Assembly: GCF_002105755.1 (NCBI RefSeq)
Contig: NZ_CP020821.1
Location: 4,154,001 to 4,218,000, forward strand
Reading direction: 5' to 3'
Origin: Mycobacterium colombiense CECT 3035
GTDB taxonomy: Bacteria > Actinomycetota > Actinomycetes > Mycobacteriales > Mycobacteriaceae
DNA: 64,000 bases
Both the position numbers and the translations under genes were made by a program. Of the stretch, positions 52,148-61,732 are shown piece after piece (the first letter of the stretch is position 1; every line of letters starts with the position of its first letter). The notes beneath the pieces were generated by a model that ran no database searches, was not told the origin of the DNA, and saw nothing but the letters and a program-made list of their open reading frames with translations.

Positions 52148-52894
52148 TCAGCCCTTCTTGGCGCGCACCCACTGGAACGTGCCGAGGTTCTTCACTCGCA
52201 CGCTGGCAAAACCGTTGTCCTCCAAGACATCGCCGATTTCGTCGTCGTCGAACGCGTGCGCACCGACATTCGGCAGCAGCCGCCAGTACCGGGCCAACCG
52301 ACCGGCGGTCGGGACCATGACGGCCAGCTTGCCGCCGGGCCGCAGCACGCGCGCGATCTCGGCGAGGGCGGCCGCCGGATCCGGTACCAACTGTAGCACC
52401 GCGGTCGACACCGCAACGTCAATAGTCTTGTCGCGCAGGGGGAGTCGTTGCGCATCGGCCTTGATGAAACCGACCTGCGGCCCGGCCTCATTGCGCACGG
52501 CGCGGGCAAGCATCGGTTCGGAGATATCGACCCCGAGGCCCAGCCCGTCCGGGCCGGCGGCACGCGCCAGCGACGCGGTGACGTTGCCCGGGCCCGAGCC
52601 GACGTCCAGCGCGACGCCGCCCTGCGGAACGTCCAACCACTCCAGCGGCAGCTGCAAGGCGCTGATCCAGCGCCGCGAAAGCGCCTGGGCGTTGTCGTAG
52701 AGCATCGACCCGATCGGTGACGCCCACGCCGCCTGGATCGGGCCGGTGTTCTCCTCGACGGCGCCGTCCTGGCCGGCCCCGGTGCCGAGCAGGTCGAGAT
52801 AACCCCGGCTCACGTCGGGATCGACCGGCGGGTCGATGAGCAGGTCCAGCGCTCGCCGGAGCGCGGGAGGCAGCGAGATGTGCACGTCGGTCAT
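52148..52894 (-). CDS. class I SAM-dependent methyltransferase
   Basis: Protein of 248 residues: motif I VALDVGSGPGNVTASLA, GLGVDISEPML, then KADAQRLPLRDKTIDVAVS and VLRPGGKLAVMVP. This is the UbiE/COQ5-like type often acting on quinones or lipids. ATG at 52894 is preferred because GAAGGAG lies 6 bases upstream. The 138-base gap to the cyclase gene (52895-53032) holds nothing obvious. Confidence 0.9.
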   Translation of the reverse strand: MTDVHISLPPALRRALDLLIDPPVDPDVSRGYLDLLGTGAGQDGAVEENTGPIQAAWASPIGSMLYDNAQALSRRWISALQLPLEWLDVPQGGVALDVGSGPGNVTASLARAAGPDGLGLGVDISEPMLARAVRNEAGPQVGFIKADAQRLPLRDKTIDVAVSTAVLQLVPDPAAALAEIARVLRPGGKLAVMVPTAGRLARYWRLLPNVGAHAFDDDEIGDVLEDNGFASVRVKNLGTFQWVRAKKG

Positions 52895-53032
52895 GCGTAC
52901 TCCTTCGATCAAATGCCAAGCCAGACGCCGGAAATCGAAGGGAAAGCCGCGAAGCCTCGGCTCCGGTGAATCCCCGCCCGCAGCCTACGCCGAGGCCCCT
53001 GACGCTTCGACCGCTGCGAATTGTCCGCCGGG

Positions 53033-54406
53033 TTACCGGCGGGCGACGGCATGCTCGCGCGCCAGGGCGTACAGCCGCCAGTAACCGGGCACACCCTTGA
53101 GCGCGGCCTCGCCGCGGTCGCCGAACCTGTGCCGCGAGCCGGTGACGATGTCGCGCAGCGTCGACGACACCAGTACCTCGCTGGGCCCGGCGAGTGCGGC
53201 CACCCGCGCGCCGATGTGGACGGCCATGCCCGCGACGTCCGCGCCGCGCACCTCGACTTCGCCGGCGTGAATGCCGACCCGCACCTCGATGCCCAGCACG
53301 CGAACGGCATCCACGATGGCGTCGGCGCAGGCGATCGCCGCGCTCGGGCTGCTGAAGGTCGCGACGAATCCGTCCCCGGCCGTGTTGACTTCGCGGCCGG
53401 AGAAGCGCTGTAGCTCGTGGCGCACGATCCTGTCGTGGTTGTCCAGCAGGTCGCGCCACCGGTGATCGCCCAGCGCCGCGGCGCGCTCGGTGGAGCCGAC
53501 GATGTCGGTGAACATGATCGTGGTGAGCAACCGCTCGGCGTCGGAGCCGCCACGCACCCCGGTGATGAACTCTTCGATTTCGTCGAGCATCGGCGCGGTG
53601 TCGCCGACCCAGTACAGAGCGTCCTCGCCGGGCAGTTCGACGAGGTGCGATCCGGCGATGCGCTCGGCGAGGTAGTGCGCGTGCTGGACGGGGCTGAAGT
53701 CGGGGTTGTCGCGATGCAGGATCAGGGTCGGCACGGCCACGCGTGGCAGCCGGTCGCGGACGTCGCCCTCCCTGACCTTGTTGATGAACGCGCGCGCCAT
53801 GCTCGGCGACGCCGCCCGGTTGCCGGCTATGTCCCACCACGAGCGAAACGCGGCGTCCTCCGCCACCGAGGGCGCGATGATGCCGAGCATGTCGAAGCCC
53901 TGCTCGACGGCGTCCGGCTCCATGCCGATCGACGTGAATCGATCGGCGTCGTCGAGCTCGGCGCCGATGGGGTAGTCGGGCCCCCGCAGCGTGCGCGCCG
54001 CGCCGTTGGCGATGACGAGGCTGTTCACCCGGTCGGAGTGTTCGGCGGCCAGGACCACACCGGCCAGCGTGGTGAAGCCCGGGGCGAAGACGGTGGCCCG
54101 CTCGCAACCGACCGCGTTCATGACCGCGAGCGCATCCTGCGCCCACGATTCGGGGCCGAGCATCTCCGGCGGAACCCGGGACGACAGCCCGATCCCGCGC
54201 TGATCGAAGCGGATCACCCGGCAGAACGACGCGAGCCGGCGATGAAAGCGGTACATCGAGGGCTCGAGGTCGACGCAGTCGATCGGGATCAGCGGGCCCG
54301 GCAACACCAGCAGGTCCATCGGCCCATCGCCGAAGACCTGATAGGCGATGTCGATCTCACCGCAACTGGCGTACCGGGTCCGCGGAGCCGCAGAACTCCC
54401 AGCCAC
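53033..54406 (-). CDS. alpha/beta hydrolase-class III nucleotide cyclase fusion
   Basis: Protein of 457 residues. The N-terminal 280 residues form an alpha/beta hydrolase domain ([10 protein letters not shown]). Its elbow reads [11 protein letters not shown], lacking the Ser-Gly core. The C-terminal 170 residues form a class III cyclase domain with [12 protein letters not shown] and NTAGDGF, supplying both metal aspartates. The ATP-selecting lysine is Asn (EVNTAGDGF) and the transition-state Asn is His (AVHIGAR); the Arg is kept. This fusion is known from mycobacteria; activity may be weak or altered. Confidence 0.88.
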   Translation of the reverse strand: MAGSSAAPRTRYASCGEIDIAYQVFGDGPMDLLVLPGPLIPIDCVDLEPSMYRFHRRLASFCRVIRFDQRGIGLSSRVPPEMLGPESWAQDALAVMNAVGCERATVFAPGFTTLAGVVLAAEHSDRVNSLVIANGAARTLRGPDYPIGAELDDADRFTSIGMEPDAVEQGFDMLGIIAPSVAEDAAFRSWWDIAGNRAASPSMARAFINKVREGDVRDRLPRVAVPTLILHRDNPDFSPVQHAHYLAERIAGSHLVELPGEDALYWVGDTAPMLDEIEEFITGVRGGSDAERLLTTIMFTDIVGSTERAAALGDHRWRDLLDNHDRIVRHELQRFSGREVNTAGDGFVATFSSPSAAIACADAIVDAVRVLGIEVRVGIHAGEVEVRGADVAGMAVHIGARVAALAGPSEVLVSSTLRDIVTGSRHRFGDRGEAALKGVPGYWRLYALAREHAVARR

Positions 54407-54415
54407 GGCTTAAGG

Positions 54416-55069
54416 CTAGTGCAGGGTCCCGACAATTCCAGGGCCGTTGACGGGCCCGCCGATGATCGGAACCAGATAGCGCGCGGCGTACGCGCGCACC
54501 GCGGCCGGGTCCGAGATGTCGAGCCGGTCGGTGGGAAAGACGATGATGCCGAGCGCGACGCGAAGCAGGATGTCGGCGATGTTGTCCAGGTCGCGCTCGG
54601 CCAGGTCGGCGCCGCACCGCCGCAGGGTGTGGGCGATGCCGTCGGCGAACTGGCGGATCGGGAAGGCCTGCGAGCGGGAGAACATGCCGAACAGCTCGGG
54701 TTCGCTTTCGGCGATCCGCGAATACAGCGGCGAGTCCTGCACCAGGCGGACGCCGAGTGCGAACGCCTCGATCACCGCCTGTTGTGGGTCGCAGCCCGTT
54801 GTCGCCCGGTCCAGGGTGCTGAAGAAGAGGCCGGCCTCGCGCCGCACCACCTCGGCGAACAGGTTCTCCTTGGTGGGGAAGCGACGGTAGATGGTGCTGC
54901 GGCTGACCCCGGCCCGGGCGGCGACGTCGTCGATGTTGGCGCGGCGCACGCCGTAGGTCTCGAACACGCTGCGCGCCGTGTCCAAGATCGTGCGATCGAG
55001 ATCGGTGAGCGCATCGGCGGTGCCGGAAGCGGAGGCAGAGCCCGGTTCGGACTGCATGATTGGCGGCAT
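54416..55069 (-). CDS. TetR-family regulator
   Basis: Protein of 217 residues: ANIDDVAARAGVSRSTIYRR, then FPTKENLFAEVVRREAGLFF. The ATG at 55069 has GAGGAG 8 bases upstream. It is divergent from the MpaB-type oxygenase gene across a strong ACAAAG/CTTTGT palindrome. It ends 9 bases before the cyclase gene on the same strand, so the two may be co-transcribed. Confidence 0.92.
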   Translation of the reverse strand: MPPIMQSEPGSASASGTADALTDLDRTILDTARSVFETYGVRRANIDDVAARAGVSRSTIYRRFPTKENLFAEVVRREAGLFFSTLDRATTGCDPQQAVIEAFALGVRLVQDSPLYSRIAESEPELFGMFSRSQAFPIRQFADGIAHTLRRCGADLAERDLDNIADILLRVALGIIVFPTDRLDISDPAAVRAYAARYLVPIIGGPVNGPGIVGTLH

Positions 55070-55158
55070 CGTATCAACTCCTCGGCCGGGTCACTGCCGA
55101 CATTTCGGTGCCGGGATCCGCCCCCGGCTGTGCAACGACGGCGCGCGATTGCTAGGCT

Positions 55159-55182
55159 CTGAAACAAAGATACGACTTTGTG
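55159..55182. promoter_or_regulatory. TetR operator between tetR and the MpaB-type gene
   Basis: GAAACAAAG (55159-55167) and CTTTGTGTC (55174-55182) pair at 8 of 9 positions around 6 bases; the inner ACAAAG/CTTTGT is perfect. The location suits a TetR repressor acting on both genes. Confidence 0.65.
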
Positions 55183-55242
55183 TCAGTGGTTCACAACGTT
55201 CGGCGGGGCGCAGGCCGCGTCCGGTGCGACGAGGAGGTGGGC

Positions 55243-56193
55243 ATGACCGCCCAGCACGACGAGTTGACCGCGGGGTCACGGTTCGACAGCGGCGTTCGCG
55301 AGGCGATGCCGATGCCCATCGACGACGACGTGGCCGACGCCGCACCGCGGCTGGGCCCGGATTCGTTGATCTGGAAGTTCTACGGGGACAACCGGACTCA
55401 GCTCTTCGGATTCCAGCGCACCGCCGGGGTGGAGAACTGCATCGAACAGCTGGCCCAGGGCGTGCTGGACCACTCTGTCATCTTCAGCGACACGCTGGGC
55501 CGCGCCAAGCGGACCGCGCCGCCCCTGATGAACACCGTCTACTCCGACGAGCCCCACGAGTGGGGCCGCAAGGTGCGCGACTTCCACAAGACGATCAAGG
55601 GAACCATCAGCGACGGCTCGAGGTATCACGCGTTGAATCCGGAGCTGTTCTACTGGGCGCACGCCAGCTTCGTCGACCAGGTCATCTACAACACCGACAC
55701 GTTCATCCGCCGGCTGTCGCGCGCGGAGAAGGAACAGATCTTCAACGAGGGCAAGCTCTGGTACCGCCTGTACGGCGTCAGCGACCGCGGGCAGCCGCAG
55801 ACCTACGACGACTTCCTGGCCTACTGGGACGAGATGCTCGACCGGTTCGTCCCGCACAAGACCGTGCTCTACGGCACCGGCTACATCCGCAAGGGCATCC
55901 CGGGACCGCGCCGGATCCCCAAGCCGGTGTGGAAGATCCTGTCGGCGCCGCTGAACGCCTACACCCGCCTGGTCGTGGTCGGCACGCTGCCACCCCAGAT
56001 GCGCGAGGTGTGCCAGCTGGAGTGGGACGCCAAGAAGGAAAAGCGCTTTCAGCGCGTCGCCGCGGCGATCCGGGCGCTCAACCCGCTGCTCAACCGGCTG
56101 CCCGTCCGGGTGCTCTACACCAGCTGGGCGGCCAAGGCGTGGCAGCGCGCGGGCGTCGACCCGCGCCGGCTGCACAACCGCCCGGCCGCGTAA
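55243..56193 (+). CDS. oxygenase MpaB family protein (DUF2236)
   Basis: Protein of 316 residues. LIWKFYGDNRTQLFG, then the conserved EPHEWGRKVRDFHKTIKG with a His typical of DUF2236, and HASFVDQVIYNT place it in the latex-clearing-protein/MpaB-like family. Characterised members use a haem b to cleave isoprenoid chains; His and Arg candidates are present but their haem role is inferred. ATG at 55243 has GAGGAGG upstream. TetR-controlled. The SDR behind it may be co-transcribed. Confidence 0.9.
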   Translation: MTAQHDELTAGSRFDSGVREAMPMPIDDDVADAAPRLGPDSLIWKFYGDNRTQLFGFQRTAGVENCIEQLAQGVLDHSVIFSDTLGRAKRTAPPLMNTVYSDEPHEWGRKVRDFHKTIKGTISDGSRYHALNPELFYWAHASFVDQVIYNTDTFIRRLSRAEKEQIFNEGKLWYRLYGVSDRGQPQTYDDFLAYWDEMLDRFVPHKTVLYGTGYIRKGIPGPRRIPKPVWKILSAPLNAYTRLVVVGTLPPQMREVCQLEWDAKKEKRFQRVAAAIRALNPLLNRLPVRVLYTSWAAKAWQRAGVDPRRLHNRPAA

Positions 56194-56342
56194 GGAGATT
56201 TGCCGGCCGTCGCGGTTGTCGTGACACCGCGCGGGCGCATAGGGCATCGTGGTTAGCCGGCTCCGCATTGGGGCATTCCGCTACGTCGGCCGAATGGCCG
56301 GTCGAGCGAGCCGATGGCTGGGCGACCCGAAGGAGAACCGCG

Positions 56343-57107
56343 ATGCAGATGACCGGCAATACCGTCCTGGTCACCGGCGGCGGCAGCGGCATCGGCCGCG
56401 GCCTGGCCGAGTCTTTCCACCGGTTGGGCAACCAGGTGATCATCGCCGCCCGGCGCGGCGAGCATCTGCGGGCGGTGGCCGAGGCCAACCCGGGCATGCG
56501 GACGCTGTCGCTCGACCAGGGCGACCCCGCCGACATCCGGCGATTCGCCACCGAGCTGACCGACCACTACCCGGACCTCAATGTGCTGGTCAACAACGCG
56601 GGGATCCAGCGCGTCGAGGACCTGACCGGCAGCAACATCGGCCTGGCCGAACAGAGCATCGCCATCAACCTGCTGGGCCCCCTCCGGCTGACCTCGGCCC
56701 TGCTGCCGGCGCTGCTGCGCAAGCCCCACGCCACGATCCTCAACGTGACGTCCGGGCTGGCCTTCATGCCCAGCGCGCTCACCCCGACCTACTGTGCCGC
56801 CAAGGCGGCGCTGCACTCCTACACCGAATCGCTGCGATTCCAGCTGCGCGACACCTCCGTGCAGGTGATCGAGATCATCCCGCCGCACGTGCAGACCGCC
56901 CTGCAGGGCGAGCGGGGATTCGACCCCCGCGCGATGCCGCTGGAGGACTACATCACCGAGACGATGACGCTGCTGCAGACGCAGCCGGACGCCAAGGAGA
57001 TCGTGGTAGAGCGCGTCAAGATGTTCCGGTACGCCGAGCGTGACGGCACCTATGACGACATCTACCCGCGCTTCAACGAGGCGATCACCGCCCTGCTCGG
57101 CAGCTAG
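56343..57107 (+). CDS. SDR-family oxidoreductase (DltE-like)
   Basis: Protein of 254 residues: VLVTGGGSGIGRGLA, NNAGIQ, NVTSG and catalytic YCAAK. This fits the DltE-like branch, whose C-terminus ends in a short acidic-basic helix. ATG at 56343 follows AAGGAG. The 149-base gap after the MpaB-type gene has no hairpin I trust, so shared transcription is possible. Confidence 0.9.
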   Translation: MQMTGNTVLVTGGGSGIGRGLAESFHRLGNQVIIAARRGEHLRAVAEANPGMRTLSLDQGDPADIRRFATELTDHYPDLNVLVNNAGIQRVEDLTGSNIGLAEQSIAINLLGPLRLTSALLPALLRKPHATILNVTSGLAFMPSALTPTYCAAKAALHSYTESLRFQLRDTSVQVIEIIPPHVQTALQGERGFDPRAMPLEDYITETMTLLQTQPDAKEIVVERVKMFRYAERDGTYDDIYPRFNEAITALLGS

Positions 57108-57263
57108 GCCCGCTCGGCTACCGCCGCAAACCGGCATTGCCCTGAACGCCACGTGCACGCCGATGAAACTCCCTGTGAAATAAGGCGATAAAGCGACAGA
57201 GCGACATGACAGGGTGCCCGGCGTCCTTGGCGTATCGGTCCACGATGGGACAGGATCGAGGGC

Positions 57264-58367
57264 ATGGCCGAAGCCGACTTCTCGTTGTTGGACGTCCCGC
57301 GGGCAGCGCCGGTCGAGGATGCCGACGCCTATCTGCGCGCCGCGATCGCCTGGCACTTCGGCGCCGACACCGGTTCGCCGTTCTGGCTGCGAACCGCCCG
57401 CACGCTGGACTTCAACCCGCTGACCGACGTCAACACCTTCGCCGATCTGCGGCTGTTTCCCAATCTGGTCAACGAATTGCGCAGCGTCCCAGTGGAGGAC
57501 CTCATTCCACGCGGCTACCTGACCGAGGGGGCCGCGCCGCCGGTGCCCCAGATCTTCGAATCCGGCGGCACCACCGGCGCGCCGAAACGCACTGCGCAGC
57601 TTCCGGATTGGGTCGCGCAGGTCATCGAATGGCAGACCGAGGACTTCGCCACGGGCGGCTTCCGGCAGGGCCAGGGGTTCCTCTGCCTGATGCCGAGCGG
57701 GCCGCACGGCGTCGGCTACTTCTCCCGGCTGGTGTCGCAGCGGCTCGGCGCGGCCTTCCACGCGATCGACATCGATCCCCGCTGGGTCAAGAAGATCGCC
57801 GCCCGTGGCGCGGCCGCCGACGTGGCGGCCTACGTCGACCATGTCGTCGAGCAGGCCGTCTTCGTGCTGCAGACCCAGAACGTCGCCAACCTGCACACCA
57901 CCCCGCCGCTGCTGGAGGCGATGGCCCGCGACGACCGGGTGGTCGACCTGATCAACGCCAAGATCCGCTACCTGTTGCTCAGCGGCGCGCATGTCGATGC
58001 CGACACCCTCGACCTGCTGCGCGGCATCTTCCCGGCGACCACGATCACCATGGCGTTCGGCAGCACCATGGTGCTGTCGCAGGCGGTCACCCGGACCGTC
58101 GACGGCGACGCGTTCGTCTTCGACCCGCGCACCCCGTACGTGGTGTTCTGGGTGGTCGATCCCGACACCGGGGAACGGGTGCCGTACGGGCGGCCGGGGC
58201 AGGTGGTGATGAACCATGTCAGCAAGGGCATGTTCATTCCGAACAACCTGGAGCGCGACCTGGCGATCAGGAGGCCCGGGCCGGCGGGCGAGCTCAGCGA
58301 CTCGGTCAGCGAGGTGCGACCGGTGTCCACCTTCGAGGGTGAGGCCGTCATCGAAGGCGTGTACTGA
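57264..58367 (+). CDS. LuxE-like acyl-protein synthetase/acyl ligase
   Basis: Protein of 367 residues of the LuxE branch of the adenylate-forming enzymes. The phosphate loop reads FESGGTTGAPKR, and the central HVDADTLDLLRGIFPATTIT, AFGSTMVLS and GRPGQVVMNHVS follow. In luminous bacteria LuxE activates a fatty acid and passes it to LuxC for reduction to the aldehyde. The LuxC-like gene follows 2 bases downstream, so the same two-step reduction is likely here. No luxA or luxB is present. Confidence 0.85.
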   Translation: MAEADFSLLDVPRAAPVEDADAYLRAAIAWHFGADTGSPFWLRTARTLDFNPLTDVNTFADLRLFPNLVNELRSVPVEDLIPRGYLTEGAAPPVPQIFESGGTTGAPKRTAQLPDWVAQVIEWQTEDFATGGFRQGQGFLCLMPSGPHGVGYFSRLVSQRLGAAFHAIDIDPRWVKKIAARGAAADVAAYVDHVVEQAVFVLQTQNVANLHTTPPLLEAMARDDRVVDLINAKIRYLLLSGAHVDADTLDLLRGIFPATTITMAFGSTMVLSQAVTRTVDGDAFVFDPRTPYVVFWVVDPDTGERVPYGRPGQVVMNHVSKGMFIPNNLERDLAIRRPGPAGELSDSVSEVRPVSTFEGEAVIEGVY

Positions 58368-58369
58368 GC

Positions 58370-59767
58370 GTGGCGGGCAAAACTGACAGCACCGCAACGG
58401 GTTTGGTGGCGCTGGACGCGCTCGGCGCGGATGGCGAATACCGGACCCGCAACCGCCAGGTGATCACCACCACCGCGGGCGCCGCCGTCGCGGAGCTCAG
58501 CATGGTTCCGCCGCTCTACGTTTCGCGCACGCTCGGGGCGCAACGCAAGGCCGCACCGCTGCCGATCGCCCAGCGCGCGGCCGCGCTGGCCCGGGCGGCC
58601 GACATCTTCGGCAGCGGCGTGATCGCCGGCCTGGATTTCGAGGCGTATGTCGGGCTGGCCGGCCGTATTTCGGGCATGCCGATCGCGATCACCCGCGCCG
58701 GCGCGCGCGGCGTGGCCGACGCGGTCGCCGGCGCGTTCGATGCGGTGCGGCCAGCGCAGCCGGTGGGCGCGACGCTGGACTGGCGTGAGGAGCGCACCCG
58801 CGCGGGCGGCGCGGTGTGGGTGCGCCGCGGCGAGGTGTTCGCCGTGCACGCGGCCGGAAACGGTCCCGGTGTGCACGGGCTGTGGCCCCAGGCGCTGGCG
58901 CTCGGCTACCGGGTCGCGGTGCGCCCCTCGCGGCGCGAGCCGCTGACGGCGCATCGGCTGGTGTGTGCGTTGCGGCAGGCCGGGTTTCGCGCCGAGGACG
59001 CTGCATATCTGCCCACCGACCATGCCGGGGCTGACGAGATCATCCGGTCCGCCGACCTCGCGATGGTGTACGGCGGCCAGGACGTGGTCGACAAGTACGC
59101 CGGCGATCCGGCGGTGATCGTGAACGGACCGGGACGCACCAAGATCGTGCTCACCGCCGACCGCGACTGGCGCGACCACCTTGACGTCATCGTCGACTCG
59201 ATCGCCAACCACGGCGGCATGGCGTGCGTCAACACCACCGCGGTGCTCTACGAGGGCGATCCCGCCGCCCTGGCCAGGGCGATCGCCGAGCGACTGGCGA
59301 CCATCGAGCCGCTGCCCACCGACGACGAGCGGGCGAGCCTGCCCACCCAGCCCGTCGAGAAGGCGCGCGCCCTGGCTAACTTCTTGGCGGCCAAGGCCGC
59401 CGGGTCGACCCCGCTGCTCGGCGCCGATCAGGTGGTCGCCGATCTCGGGGACGGCTACGCCGCGCTGCGGCCCGCCGTCCATCTGCTGGCCGGACCCGAC
59501 GCGGACAGGCTCAACCTCGAACTGCCCTTCCCGTGTGTGTGGGTGTCGGGCTGGACGCGCGAGGACGGGGTGCGGCCGTTGCGGCATTCGCTCGTCGTCA
59601 CCGCGATCACCGGCGACGAGACGCTGATCGACGACCTCATCGCCGAGCCGACCGTTGGCAACGTCTACTGCGGACACCACCCGACGTGGTGGCACGCGCC
59701 GCACGTTCCGCACGACGGATTCCTGGCCGACGCCCTGATGCGCAACAAGGGCTTCATCAGGGAGTAG
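58370..59767 (+). CDS. LuxC-like acyl-CoA/acyl reductase (aldehyde dehydrogenase fold)
   Basis: Protein of 465 residues with the aldehyde-dehydrogenase fold. NAD(P)-binding region VHAAGNGPGVHGLWPQALAL, and nucleophilic cysteine in ANHGGMACVNTTAV (about residue 286). It matches the LuxC acyl-CoA reductase type, which takes an acyl group onto its cysteine and reduces it to an aldehyde. GTG at 58370, 2 bases after the LuxE-like gene. The aldehyde product could feed wax, aldehyde or alcohol formation (inference). Confidence 0.85.
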   Translation: MAGKTDSTATGLVALDALGADGEYRTRNRQVITTTAGAAVAELSMVPPLYVSRTLGAQRKAAPLPIAQRAAALARAADIFGSGVIAGLDFEAYVGLAGRISGMPIAITRAGARGVADAVAGAFDAVRPAQPVGATLDWREERTRAGGAVWVRRGEVFAVHAAGNGPGVHGLWPQALALGYRVAVRPSRREPLTAHRLVCALRQAGFRAEDAAYLPTDHAGADEIIRSADLAMVYGGQDVVDKYAGDPAVIVNGPGRTKIVLTADRDWRDHLDVIVDSIANHGGMACVNTTAVLYEGDPAALARAIAERLATIEPLPTDDERASLPTQPVEKARALANFLAAKAAGSTPLLGADQVVADLGDGYAALRPAVHLLAGPDADRLNLELPFPCVWVSGWTREDGVRPLRHSLVVTAITGDETLIDDLIAEPTVGNVYCGHHPTWWHAPHVPHDGFLADALMRNKGFIRE

Positions 59768-59788
59768 CCAGGAATCCCGGTCGGGCCG

Positions 59789-60532
59789 TTACTCCCCGAA
59801 GCTGCCGTGCGGCGACGCGACCGACTGTGCGCCGGGCCCGCCGGAGCCGAGGTGGCTGGAGGCGAAGGCGACGCCTTTGTCGATCATCGCGCCGTCGTCG
59901 GCGTACGTGTCGTGCGCCGCGAAGTTCATCCCGTCGGAGCACACCGGGTCCTCGGTGGCGCACACCTTGACCGTCTTGTCTTGGTAGAGCGGGCCGATAA
60001 CCACGGGGGGCTCGTTGAGGAAGTTCATCGCCCGCACGTTGGGCATGCCGAACAGCACGACCGAGGAGACGTGGCTGGCGACGTCGGGGGACAGCGGCTT
60101 GGGAACGGTGTTGGGGTCGATGCCGTCGGGCACCGACGCCGAGGTGACGAACCCCATCACGGCCGCGCCCTGCGAGTAGCCGCCGAGCACCATCTTGGTG
60201 TTGGGGCAGTCGTGGGCCATCGAATTGATGTGGGCGCCCGCGTCTCTGATGCCGTCGATGCCGGTATCCCATTGGTCACTGGCGGGGTAGTTGACCGGAT
60301 ACACGTCAAAGGACCGCCCACCGACGCGCTGGTGTAGCGCGTCGACGAAGGCCTGACCGGTGGGGCCGACACCCGGGGCTTCGCCGGTGCCGCGGGCGAA
60401 CACCACTTGCACGTCCGGACACTGGGCCGAGGCCGACGGGATAACGGAAGTGGACAAGGCCGACACGGCCATGCCCGACGCTGCGAGAACTGCTGCTGAA
60501 CCGAGGGAACGAAGTAATTGACGCGCAATCAT
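59789..60532 (-). CDS. exported cutinase-family esterase (CULP type)
   Basis: Protein of 247 residues. The signal peptide (LRSLGSAAVLAASGMAVSAL) probably ends at SASA, before QCPDVQVVFARGTGE. The catalytic serine is in GGYSQGA, the Asp in ATEDPVC and the His in AAHDTYADDG. Cysteines C46, C117, C203 and C210 (approximate) would form the two cutinase disulfides. Mycobacterial CULPs cleave lipids or esters at the cell surface. ATG at 60532 is the first residue of the signal. Confidence 0.92.
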   Translation of the reverse strand: MIARQLLRSLGSAAVLAASGMAVSALSTSVIPSASAQCPDVQVVFARGTGEAPGVGPTGQAFVDALHQRVGGRSFDVYPVNYPASDQWDTGIDGIRDAGAHINSMAHDCPNTKMVLGGYSQGAAVMGFVTSASVPDGIDPNTVPKPLSPDVASHVSSVVLFGMPNVRAMNFLNEPPVVIGPLYQDKTVKVCATEDPVCSDGMNFAAHDTYADDGAMIDKGVAFASSHLGSGGPGAQSVASPHGSFGE

Positions 60533-60564
60533 GCCGCCATTGTGCCCAGCCGACACGCCCGTTA

Positions 60565-60593
60565 AACACAGGAAACACCGAAATTACTGTGTT
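60565..60593. promoter_or_regulatory. inverted repeat upstream of the cutinase gene
   Basis: AACACAG (60565-60571) and CTGTGTT (60587-60593) are perfect arms 15 bases apart, 33 bases upstream of the cutinase start. The stretch is AT-rich compared with its surroundings, so a promoter with operator is plausible. The remaining gap to the SDR (60594-60817) has no clear gene. Confidence 0.4.
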
Positions 60594-60817
60594 CTCATAA
60601 AATAACCGCCGCTGATGCGGACGGGCTGAGATTGGTTGCGCGCGGCGAGCATCCGGCGCGGGCGCTCGGCCCGCGTGCGCGCACTCGTGGCCTGGGGACC
60701 CCCGGCAGCCGTCTCGGCCGGGGTGGAGCGCGAGCCCGGACTGCAATGTGGTCTGCTACTTGTAGTTTGAGTCGGGGGCACGGTGAAGCAAGCGCCGACC
60801 CCGGCAAGGCGGCTCGA

Positions 60818-61732
60818 GTGAATGCGGCAGCGAAGTTGAACGCAATAGCGCAGGCCCTGAACGCGGTCACGGACCACGTGGCCAATCCGGCGCGGGTCTC
60901 GGACCCCGACAAGTTGCGCGGCGCCGTCCTCGGCAAGACCGTCCTGGTGACCGGAGCCTCCTACGGAATCGGCGAGGCGACCGCGCGCAGCCTGGCCGCC
61001 GCGGGGGCGACCGTCCTGGTGGTCGCCCGGTCCGAGGAACGGCTCTGTGACCTCACGGCGTCGATCAATGCCGGCGGGGGTCGCGCGGTCGCCTACCCGG
61101 CCGACCTCACCGACGAATCCGCGGTGAACACCCTGACCAAGCAGATCACCGAGGAGCACGGCCCGCTCGACATCGTGGTGAGCAACGCCGGCAAGTCATT
61201 ACGCCGCTCGCTGCATGAGCAGTACGACCGGCCGCACGACTTTCAGCGCACCATCGACATCAACTACCTGGGGCCGGTGCGGCTGCTGCTCGGGCTGCTG
61301 CCGGCCATGCGCGCCAACGGCTCCGGGCAGATCGTGAACGTGTCGAGTGTCGGCGTGCGGGTGGCGCCGGGTCCGCAATGGGGTGCCTACCAGGCGTCCA
61401 AGGGCGCCTTCGACCGGTGGCTGCGCAGCGTCGCCCCCGAACTGCACACCGACGGCGTCGATGTCACCACCGTCTACTTCGCGCTGGTGCGCACCAGGAT
61501 GATCGCGCCCACCCCGCTGCTGGGCAGCCTTCCCGGGCTGTCGCCGGACGAGGCCGCCGACGCCATCGCCAAGGCGATCATCGAGCGGCCGCGCACCATC
61601 GCGCCGCCCTGGGTGCTGCCGGCCGAGCTGGCCTCGGTGCTGCTGGCCGGGCCGGCTGACTACGCCGCGCGGCTGTGGCATCGCCGATTCTTGAGCCAGC
61701 CCGACCCCGACGAGGCCGACGATGACGAATGA
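60818..61732 (+). CDS. SDR-family oxidoreductase
   Basis: Protein of 304 residues. A helical N-terminal stretch of about 40 residues precedes VLVTGASYGIGEATA; SNAGKS, NVSSVG and catalytic YQASK follow. The C-terminal 40 residues are helical and may associate with membrane (AELASVLLAG). GTG at 60818 after AAGGCGG. It overlaps the acyl-CoA ligase by 11 bases. The pairing with a ligase suggests reduction of an acyl or keto-lipid. Confidence 0.88.
   Translation: MNAAAKLNAIAQALNAVTDHVANPARVSDPDKLRGAVLGKTVLVTGASYGIGEATARSLAAAGATVLVVARSEERLCDLTASINAGGGRAVAYPADLTDESAVNTLTKQITEEHGPLDIVVSNAGKSLRRSLHEQYDRPHDFQRTIDINYLGPVRLLLGLLPAMRANGSGQIVNVSSVGVRVAPGPQWGAYQASKGAFDRWLRSVAPELHTDGVDVTTVYFALVRTRMIAPTPLLGSLPGLSPDEAADAIAKAIIERPRTIAPPWVLPAELASVLLAGPADYAARLWHRRFLSQPDPDEADDDE

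Noticed and set aside
54978..57107. A 709-codon frame ending in the DltE-like SDR
   Set aside because: The first 455 codons overlap the MpaB-type gene out of frame; the SDR has its own AAGGAG and ATG at 56343.
57190..57220. Repeated CGACA units upstream of the LuxE-like gene
   Set aside because: The units are only five bases long and irregular; they fit chance in GC-rich DNA.
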